Shown: positions 12,134 through 22,783, numbered from the stretch's first letter. The stretch: 64,000 nucleotides of DNA from Riptortus pedestris (GCA_019009955.1 CM032230.1:104368501-104432500), one strand, 5' to 3'. Program-made: numbers and translations. The notes: a model not told the origin generated them from the sequence alone.

Positions 12134-14053
12134 TTGAGAAACTCCAAGAAATGTAGGAGAAAACCGGCACCTTGGATCGATATTGAAATTAAAACATTAA
12201 TATCCAAAAGGGACTGTTTCTTCTCTTTATTCAAAAAATATAAACAGATAGAAGACTGGGAATCTTATAGAGTCCTTAGAAATAAAGTACGTAAAGCATG
12301 CAGGGATAAGAAAAGGAAATGGATGAGTGACTCCTTACTTTCAGCTTCACCAACAGAGATGTGGAAAGAGCTGAGACATTTGGGAGTGCTAAAACCTCGC
12401 AAAGAAGAATGTGCTTCTATTGATCCAGAAATTTTGAATACTTTTTTCGTCACCCCACCGGTTACCACAACTCCACTAAATAATCTTATTCTTCCTACAA
12501 ATGAATTTACTGACGACATAATTTTCGATGATGTTACAAAAGAAGATGTTAAATGGAGCATGGATAAAATTAGAAGTAATGCTGCTGGAGTGGATGGAAT
12601 CAGTAGAGATATGTTAAAAATGGTAGGGGCTGAGGATATTATTGCTGACATAATAAATGCATCCCTGGCTCATGGAGTAGTTCCTGATGTTTGGAAGGAG
12701 TCCATAATCAGGCCAATAGCAAAAGTTGCCAACCCACTCTGCCCAGATCAGTTCAGGCCTATTTCGATTGTGCCGGTGATGTCTAAAATTGCTGAAAGAA
12801 TTGTTGCTCACTACATTAAAACATTTTTAAATACATATAGTTTATTGTCTCCACATCAATCAGGTTTCAGGCATGGGCATAACACGTGTACAGCTTTACA
12901 TACTATAACATCTGACATCAGAAAATCAATAGATCGTAGGAATGTAGTATTGTGGGCTTCACTAGATTTCAATAAGGCCTTTGAAACAGTAAATCACCAG
13001 TTGCTCCTAATGAAAATTGGTGCTATGGGCATGGGCGAGCAATTACTTAGTTGGTTAAAATCCTTTTTAGAAAATCGGAGGCAAAAAGTTAAATTAAAAA
13101 ACATTTCTTCTAACTGGGCCGTAAATAAATCAGGAGTACCACAAGGTTCGGTATTGGGGCCACTTCTGTTTTCAATATATATAAATGATATAACATCCTG
13201 TGTTCTACACAGCAACATTCATTTATACGCAGATGACGTTAGCATATGGCTTTCGGGTGCTCCGGAAAATGCAAATGAACTTTTAATAAGAATAAATCAG
13301 GACTTAAAGAGGATTACTGATTGGTGCTCAAAAAATTCATTAACACTAAACACAAAAAAAACCAAGTGGCTACTGCTTGGTACCCCAAAAATATTAAAAA
13401 AAATTAAGCAGCCTAGACTTTCAATAACAATAAATGAGCAGGTTATTGAAAAGAGTGAAAAAATGACTATACTTGGCGTAATATTTAACAGCAATCTCTC
13501 ATGGCAGGATCAAGCAGCTTCGGTAGCTAACAAAATAAGAAAATCATTACAACCATTAATAAAATATAAAAACTTTTTCCAATTAGAAATTAAGATAAAA
13601 CTGGTATCCAGCCTAATTTTGCCATTAATGTGGTACTGTGACTCCGTTTACATAGATATTACATCTACAGATAACATAAAAATTCAGAGAGCATTTAATT
13701 CAGCAATCAGATATATATTCAATGCTAAGAGAGATGAGCACATAACATCATACACGAAAGCTCTGGGATGGCTCACGTCTAAGGTGTATCGGCGCTTAAA
13801 TATACTATGCCTTTCAAAGAAAATCCTGGATTTCGGAGTGCCCAAAAATCTTTATGAGGGTTTTATTCCCATGAATAGTGAGAGACTGGGAAACAATTTC
13901 AAACTGACAGCCTGCAGAACAAACATATTTCGCCAATCTTTCTCTGCTGTTGCGGGAAGAGAGCTGAATGCTTTACCGGCAGAAATAAAAGCATCAACAT
14001 CATTCCGAAAGGCCTGCATTAATCATTTTCTAACGACCGAGATGGGGATATGA
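12134..14053 (+). CDS. Reverse transcriptase of a CR1/L2-like non-LTR retrotransposon
   Basis: This 639-codon open frame is the longest in the window and encodes the RT part of ORF2, which copies element RNA into DNA at the nick. DFNKAF (residues 278-283) carries the first catalytic Asp. GVPQGS (334-339) is the B motif and YADD (365-368) supplies the other two Asp residues. The C-terminus has the SF..AG.ELNALPAEIK pattern typical of CR1/L2/Jockey-group elements, and no RNase H follows. The frame opens with TTG because it is not the true start: the endonuclease part lies upstream in another frame, with a second shift at about 12130. All RT catalytic residues seem intact but the element is 5'-truncated and frameshifted, so it is presumably dead. 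Clade choice (CR1, L2, Daphne, Crack) is an inference. Confidence 0.9.
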   Translation: MRNSKKCRRKPAPWIDIEIKTLISKRDCFFSLFKKYKQIEDWESYRVLRNKVRKACRDKKRKWMSDSLLSASPTEMWKELRHLGVLKPRKEECASIDPEILNTFFVTPPVTTTPLNNLILPTNEFTDDIIFDDVTKEDVKWSMDKIRSNAAGVDGISRDMLKMVGAEDIIADIINASLAHGVVPDVWKESIIRPIAKVANPLCPDQFRPISIVPVMSKIAERIVAHYIKTFLNTYSLLSPHQSGFRHGHNTCTALHTITSDIRKSIDRRNVVLWASLDFNKAFETVNHQLLLMKIGAMGMGEQLLSWLKSFLENRRQKVKLKNISSNWAVNKSGVPQGSVLGPLLFSIYINDITSCVLHSNIHLYADDVSIWLSGAPENANELLIRINQDLKRITDWCSKNSLTLNTKKTKWLLLGTPKILKKIKQPRLSITINEQVIEKSEKMTILGVIFNSNLSWQDQAASVANKIRKSLQPLIKYKNFFQLEIKIKLVSSLILPLMWYCDSVYIDITSTDNIKIQRAFNSAIRYIFNAKRDEHITSYTKALGWLTSKVYRRLNILCLSKKILDFGVPKNLYEGFIPMNSERLGNNFKLTACRTNIFRQSFSAVAGRELNALPAEIKASTSFRKACINHFLTTEMGI

Positions 14054-14163
14054 CATGTACCACAGTCCACCATAATGCCATTTGTTTAATAGTTTTATTT
14101 ATATTTTTAGTTTTCTGTTTGTATATTAGTTTTATTTATATTTTTAGTTTTATGTTTGTACAT

Positions 14164-14212
<49 letters not shown>

Positions 14213-14351
14213 GTATTTTTATGTTTTTTGGATAAGTTTTAATTTAATTTATAAGTTGCTTAGTTTGATTTATAGTATTAGTAACCAGTTTATAGTAAAC
14301 ATACATGTCTATTGTCCGTAAGAGAGGACCATTGGTCCTATGACAATAAAA

Positions 14352-14352
<1 letters not shown>
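14054..14352 (+). mobile_element. 3' UTR of the CR1/L2-like element
   Basis: It includes a duplicated TTATTTATATTTTTAGTTTT segment and a (TA)n tract at about 14168-14206. It ends with an AATAAA signal (in ACAATAAAAGC, about 14343), after which a TC tract starts at once. Confidence 0.7.

Positions 14353-14411
<59 letters not shown>
14353..14411 (+). repeat. (TC)n microsatellite at the retrotransposon 3' end
   Basis: A pure TC tract directly follows the AATAAA-containing 3' end. With the TC tract on the 5' side it brackets the element. Confidence 0.95.
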
Positions 14412-14489
14412 AGTAATCAATATTTTTGTATTGCTGAAACGATTAATGTTTGTAACCCTTCTAGCAGGACTGGGGAGCTTAAAATAAAA

Positions 14490-14625
14490 AATTCATCTTC
14501 GTTTTATTAGTCGGATCTCAAAATGTTGTACGATCTTGTCAATCACTTGATGTCCTACAACTCTAGTTCTGTGTTTTTATTTCTCTAATTTGAATGTTAA
14601 GTGAGTTATTTAACTCCTACTTCTG
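14490..14625 (+). mobile_element. HLE internal fragment, diverged
   Basis: TTATTAGTCGGATC and AAAATGTTGTACGATCTTGT match the module around GTCGGATCGAAAAATG. Neither end is present. Confidence 0.5.
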
Positions 14626-14950
14626 AGATTATCAATTTTCATCAATTTTATTATTAATCATCTCATACCCAAGTTAAATTTTAAATCTTGTTTACACAAC
14701 GTTCTTAATACTCGTGAAGTAAAAAGCCGAATTTGAGTTGATATGATAGACCTTTCGGGCTATCCCAGCTAAACAGAAAAAAATCATCTTAGTTGAGGCT
14801 GAACATCTGGGACGGACTTGTTTAATTATTTTTTTTTTTACTCCATGAAAGTTATATCCTTGTAATTAATGTTTTCAAATGGCTACACCCGATCGCCTTA
14901 GATATAGTTGTATCAATTAGTAATTTAATATTATGCTTTTCTCAACACGT
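14626..14950. other. Anonymous DNA
   Basis: Nothing is recognised apart from a T run at about 14830. Confidence 0.4.
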
Positions 14951-15065
14951 TATTTATTAATTTCTTTTTTTTTATCTACTCTTAACCACCCTTTTTAGCC
15001 GGGGAGGGAACTAAAGATTTAATGAGTTCGTCATTAAATAAATTCCTATTGCACAGACCAGAACT
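14951..15065 (-). mobile_element. tRNA-derived SINE, 5'-truncated, reverse orientation
   Basis: Read on the minus strand it contains GGAATTTATTTAATGACG and AAAAAGGGTGGTTAAG, then ends in an A-rich AATAAATA tail at 14951. The tRNA head is missing beyond the CTGTGCAATAGG segment. Confidence 0.7.
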
Positions 15066-15300
15066 GACGACACTAAGTTTTCCAAGATTAAGACCATTAC
15101 TTTAATTCAAAAGCCTAACATGAGTCAATTTTTCGTCAAAATTACCTTTTTCTATACCTTTTTGACTTACAAAAATAGTTGTCCGAAACTTCATATTTCA
15201 CAAGTTTATTAACGGCTATTTCTTGTGGATAAATAAATCTTTAGGTAGCAGTTGGTACTTCTACTTCTGTCTTGTTATATGTTCTCATGAATAGGAAGTC

Positions 15301-15540
15301 TTGATTTTCATGGAATCCTACAACGGAAGATTCTATCCAATATTAAAGGCATTAGGAATTGAGGAGAGGCCGCTCGAGACCAAATCATTATGTATAACCA
15401 TTTCTGAGTACTCCAATGACAGTTGTATACTGGTTGAGTATGCAAATTGCAACTTTAATGCACCCTGTCCTACTGACATGGTGCCAGAGAACATTCATGC
15501 AAGGAGATCATATGTATTATTAATGTCCTTAGAATCTTAA
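15301..15540 (+). CDS. Unidentified 79-codon open frame
   Basis: The frame is open from 15301 (TTG; first ATG at 15310) to a TAA at 15538. The product is mixed in composition with four Cys residues and has no low-complexity bias, signal peptide or motif I recognise. No splice sites or promoter are evident. It could be an exon or transposon remnant, or chance. I assign no function. Confidence 0.18.
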   Translation: MIFMESYNGRFYPILKALGIEERPLETKSLCITISEYSNDSCILVEYANCNFNAPCPTDMVPENIHARRSYVLLMSLES

Positions 15541-15692
15541 CCAATATTTAATAATCTTCAAACTGTTATGGGAAAATAACTTAAAAAATAATAATAAATT
15601 GTTATACTTTACAGATAAAGCAATGACTCCTGAAGAGATTGTATTTATTCCTGAATGATGTAGGGAAAATTAATTCGAAGAAAAGTGTTTTT

Positions 15693-16538
15693 ATTTATTT
15701 ATTTTATGAGCTCCGAAACTAGGCGATGTCGCTCAATATCATTTATTTTCAATTCTCTAAATTAAAATCATAAAATCAGGCACTGACGATGGGGCGTTGA
15801 CTCCGAAAGTGCACTCTGCATAATATTAAAAATCAGTAGAGGATAAGGCCTTTTTATTGATCCTTATCAATTGGTTCCTCTACCATCCAGCATATTCCAG
15901 AGTTTTCAAAATTATAGTATAGTATAAAATATAGTATAAAATATAACGGAATAAAATTAAGCGTTAAAATAAAACTATGTGAAACTATAAATTTTGCGAT
16001 AAATCCTGGTATGAGGATAATGGAAGTCTAAGGCCCAGTTTAGAAATATATTATACACTATTGTTCACGAAAAAACATAAACGAATTATTAACATAATTT
16101 GAGATGTAAAACGTAGAGAAATCAGTGGTTTTAGGTGTGGTTTAATGTTTGTTGTAAATGTCACTTGTCAAGTAATTTAAGAGTGTATTTATATGTGGGC
16201 TACCTTCTGTTAATAGTTCGTACAAGTCGTTCGGTAAGTTGAGATTTTCACGTAGTCTGCAGTCAGTCAGGAGATGTTTAATGGTCAGTACTGCGTTACA
16301 GTGAGTTGAAGGTCGATCTTTTCGGTTTATGAGGTATGAATGTGTAAGTAGTAAATGTCCGATTCTAAGCCTAGTCAACTCCATTTGATCTCGTCTGGTA
16401 AGATTTTCCAGAGATTTTCCTTTGTTTGGGTTGTCTAGAATTTCTTGGAGTTTGTTGTCAATTCGTTTATTTTCTGTCCAACTGTTGAATGTTATAAATA
16501 TGCCATTAAAGCTCTTCGCTGACCAAGTATCTAATAAA
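15693..16538 (-). pseudogene. 3' end of an RNase H-class LINE (C-terminal ORF2 and 3' UTR)
   Basis: On the minus strand, 16538 to 16142 reads as the region after RNase H in I/R1/Jockey-type ORF2. It contains LDTWSAKSF, FNSWTE, LTRLRIGHLLLTHSYL and the degenerate zinc-knuckle region CNAVLTIKHLLTDC. The frame stops near 16142 and is followed by a 3' UTR of about 450 bp. The UTR ends in a hairpin region GAGCGACATCGCC...GGAGCTC and an AATAAATAAATAAA tail at 15693. The coding part is interrupted at 16538 by the piggyBac-like element. Minus-strand sequence beyond it (18265 to 18228) reads SPSIKDIFVCNL one base out of phase, plausibly the same protein. The RNase H catalytic domain is not present here. 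Confidence 0.75.
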
Positions 16539-16558
16539 TTAACCCATTAAAGCCCACT

Positions 16559-16574
16559 GTTACCAATCGGTAAC
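16559..16574. repeat. Palindrome 1 of 3 in the piggyBac-like element
   Basis: GTTACCAATCGGTAAC, just inside the left inverted repeat and preceded by CCCACT as at the third copy. It may be a transposase-binding site (inference). Confidence 0.8.
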
Positions 16575-16730
16575 GCTCTGACCTGTCCTGACAGGAGTCT
16601 CTCCCTCCTTCCCTTGCCCTAGCTGATGTCTGTAAAAGATGTCAGAACATGTCTAGAGGAGTCACCCCTTACTTCTGGCAGGTGTTCATTCTTTTTCTTT
16701 CATTTGGAGTGCAACAGTGATAGAAGCAAG

Positions 16731-17200
16731 ATGACTGAAAATATTGACTTCGATCTTTTGAAACAAATTATAAGGTAGGTACCAATGCTATTATTTTTAA
16801 ATTATGAAAATGAGATATATTTACTCCTAAGCAGTTTCTTCTTTGATACAATATTTTTCCAAAAGTTTCCTATAGAAATAAATGCATATAGGAATGCATT
16901 TATGTATGCGTTACCATACGGTAACACTAGGCTATTATACCCCCTGTATTTTTCAGCCCTGATTTGACACTCCAGGAAGCTATAGATATTCTTCTGGGGC
17001 AGATTCATACTGAACAACACCCAGATGCAGTTTTTGTAGAACCACCAGAGCCTGCAGTAGTCACTGATGAAGAGTCAGGGGGTGAAGAAGACATTCCAGA
17101 CATAAGGCACCTGGGAGGAAAGCAGCTTCTGGCTCCAGCAGAGATTGTGTTTCCATCAAATGACAGAATTGGCGGGATAGGAAATAGTGAAGAAAGTGAG
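16731..17200 (+). pseudogene. piggyBac-like transposase N-terminal exons
   Basis: An ATG at 16731 opens MTENIDFDLLKQII. A donor (AAG|GTAGGT, intron from 16775) and an acceptor (TTTTTCAG ending at 16956) join in phase to SPDLTLQEAIDILL. The frame then runs through an acidic stretch (DEESGGEEDIPDIRHLGG) to a strong donor GAG|GTAAGAG at 17201. The acidic N-terminal region and the short introns are usual for piggyBac-derived proteins. No DNA-binding residue can be named. The next coding block (from 17311) is not joined by an obvious in-phase acceptor, so the gene is probably decayed. Confidence 0.65.
16910..16925. repeat. Palindrome 2 of 3 in the piggyBac-like element
   Basis: GTTACCATACGGTAAC, one base short of a perfect palindrome, lies inside the inferred first intron of the transposase remnant. 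Confidence 0.8.
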
Positions 17201-17310
17201 GTAAGAGTCCCTCAATAATTTCCTCCGACCTGCCTTCTGGAGACTGTGGCCAATGGATTTTAAACTGTATAAAAAAAGGGAAGCCAACTCCAAAATTTAT
17301 CTAAGGGGAT

Positions 17311-17932
17311 TTGCAATTGACACATAAGGAAAAAATTCCAGAAAATGTCAATACCTTTGAAAATAAGTCTTGTGTGGAAATATTTGAGCATTTTTTCTCT
17401 GATGAAGTTTTTGAACATTTAGTTCAAGAAACAAATAAATATTCCCGATTTAAAAATTCTGACATTTCACTGATTTCAAAGGATGAGATCAAATGCTTAA
17501 TGGGGTTTTTACTTTTAAGTCGGAGGAACCGACCTGATGGACAATAATATATCAAATTACAGAATAAGTATTAGAAGGAAAAAATGGTGGTGGCCTGTGT
17601 TCACTTGGCTAATTGATGCGTGTATCCAGAATGCCTGGATATTGTTCAAAAGAAATAAAAATATACCACAGTTGGACTTCAGGAGGGAAATCGCGAGTTA
17701 TTATCTAACAAAATTCGCTACTCCGCGACTGCATCCTGGACCTTCCGGAAGACAGCCTTCATCAGCTAGGGTCCCTGCTGGAACTCGTTATGACAACCAA
17801 GATCATTTTATTGTCCACACTCCTGAGCAGAAGAGACGAAGATGTGCGGGAGAAAAATGTAAATCCCATGTTCGTACCATGTGCAAAGTGGGCTTATACA
17901 TAGACTGTTTTTCTGTATTTCACAAACATTGA
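17311..17932 (+). pseudogene. piggyBac-like transposase with catalytic core deleted
   Basis: The frame 17311-17547 encodes the segment before the catalytic core (EIFEHFFSDEVFEHLVQET, DISLISKDEIKCLMGFLLLS). At about 17530-17540 it passes directly, in another frame, into the C-terminal region (MDNNISNYRISIRRKKWWWP, FTWLIDACIQNAW). That ends in the cysteine-rich tail RRRCAGEKCKSHVRTMCKVG...IDCFSVFHKH, stop at 17930-17932. In intact piggyBac transposases roughly 300 residues with the DDD triad lie between these blocks, and all of that is missing. The product could not cut DNA. The retained C-terminal cysteine-rich domain is the part that binds the element ends in characterised members. Confidence 0.85.
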
Positions 17933-18075
17933 TAATTTAAATTTTAAATATATGTAAATATCATTTAATACATGTTAAGTTAATTTCAAAATACCATTGA
18001 CATATTTTTTCAATAAATCCATTCTTACTTTCATTTTAGGCATATTTTCAAACCCAGGTGGCAGAATAACCCACT

Positions 18076-18091
18076 GTTACCATATGGTAAC
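18076..18091. repeat. Palindrome 3 of 3 in the piggyBac-like element
   Basis: GTTACCATATGGTAAC, a perfect 16-bp palindrome about 130 bp from the right end, preceded by CCCACT like the first copy. Confidence 0.8.
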
Positions 18092-18227
18092 ACCAAGTTA
18101 TGGGTATTAATTAAGTCCAAAAATTTTTTTAATATTTTTTTCATGTATTGAAGACCATAAATAAACGAAATATAGAAAATAAAATTAAAAAGTTGGCAGA
18201 AAATAGTTGTGGGCCTTAATGGGTTAA

Positions 18228-19311
18228 ATTACATACAAAGATGTCCTTTATGGAAGGGCTAAATTAGATTTGTGTCTTAAAAACTCAAACGTTCATGAAC
18301 AGGGCTCAATTATTAATGCTAAAAACTATTTTTTTTTTTTTTTTACTTCCTTGTTCGAAGTAAAGAATGTATTTTAATCGCGAAAAATTTTAATTTTCAG
18401 AAATAGTCTTAGAATGTTGCAATTTCACATTTAGGAATGTAGTTGTTACATTTAGTTGTGCACCTCCTCTTTTCAGCTTAATCGACTAAGGAGGAGGAGG
18501 GCTTAGGAACTTTTTGCTTTATCAAAAAAATTTCTATAAATTGTATTCGGTGATATTTGGTGATTAGTTTCGTTGGAGTGGAGACATCGTATATGATTTT
18601 CAAATGAAATAACTTTAAATAAACTGCAAAAATCGCGTTGTATGTTTAATTTAATTGAAAACAATGAAGTTATGCGGAGTCCACGTCAGAACTGTTTACG
18701 GTAAAACTGCCTAAGTAAGTAAACATATAATTTTCAATACATATGGTATACTTAGAACATTTCTCACTTAGTATAACTCACTTTAGTCTCACTGAATGTT
18801 GTCTGAATTAACCATAAATAAATGTTTTACGTGTACAATTGCGTCAATGGGTAATATAGCATTCTTGAAATAATAAAAGTTTCATTCATATTTTATTTAA
18901 GCTATACTGAGGAAAGATATAGAAGAACATTAGGAATGTTGGACTGTAGTACCCGATCGACATTATAGGTCGGTTGAACTATTCGGGAGGCTGTGCATTC
19001 TGAATGTATACCCATGAACAATGCCAGCTGAACAATAACTTTAAGAACTCATGGGCTAAGCTATAAAAGAGGAGATATACTGCTAGAGCAATCACCATAT
19101 TTCCTTATTACCACGAGGCCAACGATATATTTCTAGTGAGAAAGGAAATTGAATTTCCAGTAATCCTCTTCCTTTTTACATGCTCTTATGTAATCCATTT
19201 CATGTAGTTAACGAGGGATTTTAAATTAATGGAATATTACAGAATGCATACTGAAATGCTGAGTTAAATTATTAACTTTCACAAATTAATATTCATGTCT
19301 AAGAAAATAAA
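18228..19311. other. Mostly anonymous DNA right of the piggyBac-like element
   Basis: The first 40 bases may continue the interrupted LINE on the minus strand. The rest is AT-rich with a T run at about 18329-18344. Nothing else is recognised. Confidence 0.4.
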
Positions 19312-19872
19312 TTCCGTCACACCGTAAACTAAGCAGATTTCCCTCTTGAAGTTTAACAATAGATACATCTACATTCTGGTAACACAACACAACCGTGAAT
19401 AAATACAAGGGGAATAAGAAATATTTCTCCTCCCAACGGGAAGCGTCTGAAATGTAAACAAACAGGTCTGCTAACCTCACACCGGAAAGAAAAAGAATTA
19501 CTGAAATATATCAGAACACAATATATTAATTTGATTGAAAACTGTTAACTACATCTAGTACTGTATTTTATAATGAATCACAATAATTTGTGCCTCAATC
19601 AATCTAAGTTTAGCAGCCCAAGAACTTAAGACGGGAAGGTGTCACCAGAATATATTTATATATATTTGTTTGTATCTCGTATAGTAAAGCTCTTTTGAAA
19701 ACAATTTTGGTATTTGAGCTTCGAATAATGTGGTTTATTATATAAAAGAGTATTTTTCATGTATCCTGTGAAGGGGCGGGGGTTGCTGCAGACTGAAAAT
19801 TGAAAAAATGAAAATATCTCGGTTAATATTCAAGATAAAGCATAAATGTGTATTGCATCCAACTAAAAAACC
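19312..19872 (-). mobile_element. HLE copy, 3' two-thirds, subfamily B
   Basis: The plus strand starts TCCGTCACACCGTAAACTAA, so most of the terminal hairpin is deleted, then AGCAGATTTCCC. The subfamily B segment ACACAACACAACCGTGAATA is followed by TAAGTTTAGCAGCCCAAGAA and, at 19811, TATCTCGGTTAATATTCAAG. The copy then breaks off. Confidence 0.72.
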
Positions 19873-20150
19873 TTCACATACCCCACGATATGACAGAACT
19901 ATTAAGTGACAGCAGCCAATATATTCCACAAATACTAACATATCTAAAACACATCAATATTTACAAAAACATATAATACAAAATAGAATAGGTCTACGGC
20001 GTACCTAAAAAGATTTGAAAGGGTTAACTTTTATTATATTCTTTAGACAAAGCACGGATATGAGAAAGAATCAGATATTAAAGAAATATTTTTCATAATA
20101 TAAAAGTACAAAAACAGTAATCACATGAAGGAGTAAATATATCATCCTAA
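19873..20150. other. Anonymous AT-rich DNA
   Basis: Nothing is recognised. Confidence 0.4.
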
Positions 20151-20248
20151 TAATCCCACCCTGGCTAGAAAAGGGTGGTAACCTGTAGATAACCCGTCCC
20201 CGATTAGCCTAAGTTGCAAAAAAGTGGACGTTAATAAATAAATAAATA
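20151..20248 (+). mobile_element. tRNA-derived SINE, 3' half only
   Basis: It starts at TAATCCCACCCTGGCTAG and runs through AAAAGGGTGGTAACCTGTAG and CCGATTAGCCTAAGTTGC to GTGGACGTTAATAAATAAAT. The tRNA-like head is absent. Confidence 0.8.
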
Positions 20249-20429
20249 ATAATGCCAATCACCATCGCTGTGGGGAACAAAACTAAATAAAATTATATAT
20301 ATATATATATATATAATTTTATTTTATTAAGTATTAATATTTATTTATTTAATTAATTAAGTATTGTTATTTTATTTAAGTATTTAATTTTTTATTTGTT
20401 ATTTCATTTTTTGTCATTTTTCTATAATT

Positions 20430-20507
20430 TTGTTTACATTTTACATTGTGAAACTTCGAGCCAAATCGCCAAGATGCGGATGCTCCTGTATAAATAAATA
20501 AAAAAAA
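20430..20507 (+). mobile_element. LINE 3' end with AATAAATAAA tail
   Basis: TTCGAGCCAAATCGCC, then GCGGATGCTCC and TATAAATAAATAAAAAAA match the 3' ends at 15693 and 62466. This is a very short 5'-truncated LINE insertion (the upstream boundary is unclear). It abuts an HLE at 20508. Confidence 0.6.
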
Positions 20508-20878
20508 ATGTATATAACATTATTGATAGTACATTTTAATTGCAATAAGATTTGATCTATTCAATTTTTCGATCCGACGTATAATAACGGAGATATTTCG
20601 AATTTTCGAAAATCCTCCTCTCTAAACTTCCCCCCCCCCCACTTGTGTGATTTCAGCCATTAACGAACTTTATCTTTCTTTTTACATAAGACGATTAAAC
20701 GAAATTTGATGACGATCAAACGAATATTGCGACCTCTAGAGCTTTAACAGACAAATATATATAAAATTTAGAACTGACCTTATATTCGTCATCTTCTGGG
20801 TTGGATGTGGATGGATAGACATTTGAAGAAATTTTTTGAAAATCACATTATGAGTACTACCTTACGGGAAATCTGCTA
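20508..20878 (-). mobile_element. HLE copy, 5' half
   Basis: Read on the minus strand it starts TAGCAGATTTCCCGTAAGG at 20878. It carries a short TA tract, the decayed central hairpin and the G-rich tract, then is cut at the LINE tail at 20508. The 3' end is missing. Confidence 0.8.
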
Positions 20879-20881
20879 ATA

Positions 20882-21105
20882 TGTATATAACAACATTTGT
20901 AGGCAATTACGTTTGCAATAAGATCGGTTATATACAATTTTTCTTTTCGACTTATTACACAGATATCTCATATTTTAGAATTTCCTCTCCCCTACATCTT
21001 CCCCCTCTTGTAGTCTGATTTCAGCCGTTACATGAACGCTTATTTATGGTGTTTGTTAAGTATACGTCAAAATTTGTGACCACTAGAGCGGTAAGTGAAA
21101 AATGA
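20882..21105 (-). mobile_element. HLE internal fragment adjoining another HLE 5' end
   Basis: TGTATATAACAACATTTGTA, AATAAGATCGGTTATATAC and, near 21085, the central hairpin remnant CACTAGAGCGGT are present. It adjoins the 5' end of the 20508-20878 copy. Confidence 0.6.
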
Positions 21106-21781
21106 GGTAGTTGTTGTGACGTGGGAGTAAAATTTCTGAGGATACGGGATGTAAGTGGGTGTATGCGTGGCTGTGTATTGACTAGGGACCCATTAGGCCT
21201 GGGGAAGGAGGTCTGTCACTCAGGTTAATGTAGCCCAAATGTGCTTTCCTCCTTTAATAACAGCCACTTTACCAACCGAATCTACTCTAATGGAAATAAA
21301 ATCATGCTTTTCGCCTTCGTTACTATATACAATTTTTTCCTTTTTACTTAATTCTTACGACTTTATATATTTATGAGTCAACGGATGAACTGTCGTAAAG
21401 ATACCACCAAATCTCAATCACAAAGCTGACCAAGATTTAATAATAGCACCAGAACTGAACTAATCCTAATGTTTAGGTTAAAAGTATCCTTGAAGCTCAC
21501 CGAACTTCACTCATTATTAAGAAAATCCTCACTTCTAAGCCTGAATCATATTTGTCATTCGTAGACATACTATGTTTATTTTAGGAAAAATAACTCAGAA
21601 GCAATGTTGATCATGTCTAAAAAATGACTGACTATGAAGCCCAATCAACTGCGCATACCTCTACAAGTCTAGACTCAACAAGTTTTATTCAGTGATTAAT
21701 TTATAGAATTCTAAAAGAATTAATAATAGAATTTTAATAATCCAGTTTTAGGACAAAAATATACAATGCCTAAACAAAAAA
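21106..21781. other. Anonymous DNA
   Basis: Nothing is recognised. Confidence 0.4.
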
Positions 21782-22040
21782 GTCTGTTATGCAGAGGGCT
21801 GCGTTAACTAAACAGATTTCCCACTGCGTCAGGTATTTGCATTTGTCTCAAAAAGTAAAAATTCAATGAGAACAATATTTGGTATTCAGGCTTCAAAAAG
21901 AGTGCTTCATAATATAGCAGCTTATTGTTGATATGACATGAGTAGGATTGGGGGTTTAGTCATGACTGAAAAACTAAAAAATCCAAATACCTCACTTAAT
22001 AATCAAGGTAAGAAAAAAAACGTTCACGACGACATTTAAC
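21782..22040 (-). mobile_element. HLE fragment, 3' part, subfamily D
   Basis: The plus strand begins GTCTGTTATGCAGAGGGCTG, a mutated terminal hairpin, then AACTAAACAGATTTCCC and the D-type GTATTTGCATTTGTCTCAAA module. It stops abruptly at 22040, where a plus-oriented HLE fragment begins. Confidence 0.72.
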
Positions 22041-22783
22041 ACTCTAGCGGTCGCAATTTTTGTCTGATCGTCGCCAAACTCGATATTTAAACGTTCTATG
22101 TAAAAATGAAGATAAAGTTCGTTAACGGCTAAAATCGAACAAGGTGGATGGCGGGTTTAGAGGAGGGGAATGCCGAAAATTCGAAATATGTATCTTCGTT
22201 GTTATGCGTCAGATCGAAAAAAAATCTATAGAGTCAATCTTATTGCAAATGTAATGTTCTATATATATATTGTTTTATACATCTTTTCTCTATATTGAAT
22301 ATTAATCCAGATTTCCATATTTTGGTTTGGGCCATCAGCTAACCCCCTCCTACTCAAGTCATATTAACAATACGCTGTTATATCATGGAACCAATTTATT
22401 CATAGGTTAAATACCAAATATGGTTTTCATTGATTTATTATTATTAATTACTTTGTGAGACACATTCAAATACGTCATGTGATGACGTGATCAAGTAAGG
22501 TGTTTTGTTTTTTACCCGAAAATGTTTATTTGATCTAAACCATATTCGATATTTAGCCGTTTCAGTCAAGGCTAGAGATCTTATTTGTTATTGGCTAAAA
22601 TCGGACATAGAATATTGGGGGTTTAGTGAGGCAACAACTCTCCCTTCAGTAACACAACCCCCCCCTTCTACTCTTAGATTTTTTTTTACATTAAAGAGAG
22701 AATACTTGGTAGGATAAGATGTGAAGTGTGTTATACAAGCACTTAGGAAATCTGATTAGTTTACGCAGCCCCTGCGTGACGTA
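22041..22783 (+). mobile_element. HLE copy lacking its 5' end, subfamily E
   Basis: It starts within the central hairpin (CTCTAGCGGTCGC), passes through two module rounds and ends TTTACGCAGCCCCTGCGTGA near 22783. It forms an inverted junction with the preceding fragment. Confidence 0.8.

Larger units (their letters stand above)
16539..18227 (+). mobile_element. Non-autonomous piggyBac-like element with TTAA target duplication
   Basis: TTAA at 16539-16542 and 18224-18227 flanks a 1,681-bp element. Its ends are CCCATTAAAGCCCAC (16543-16557) and GTGGGCCTTAATGGG (18209-18223), inverted repeats matching at 14 of 15 positions. TTAA duplication and CCC/GGG-type termini are diagnostic of the piggyBac superfamily. 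Inside are the N- and C-terminal parts of a transposase, with the catalytic core deleted. Three copies of a 16-bp palindrome GTTACC(N4)GGTAAC lie at 16559, 16910 and 18076. The element sits inside a LINE remnant. Confidence 0.92.
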
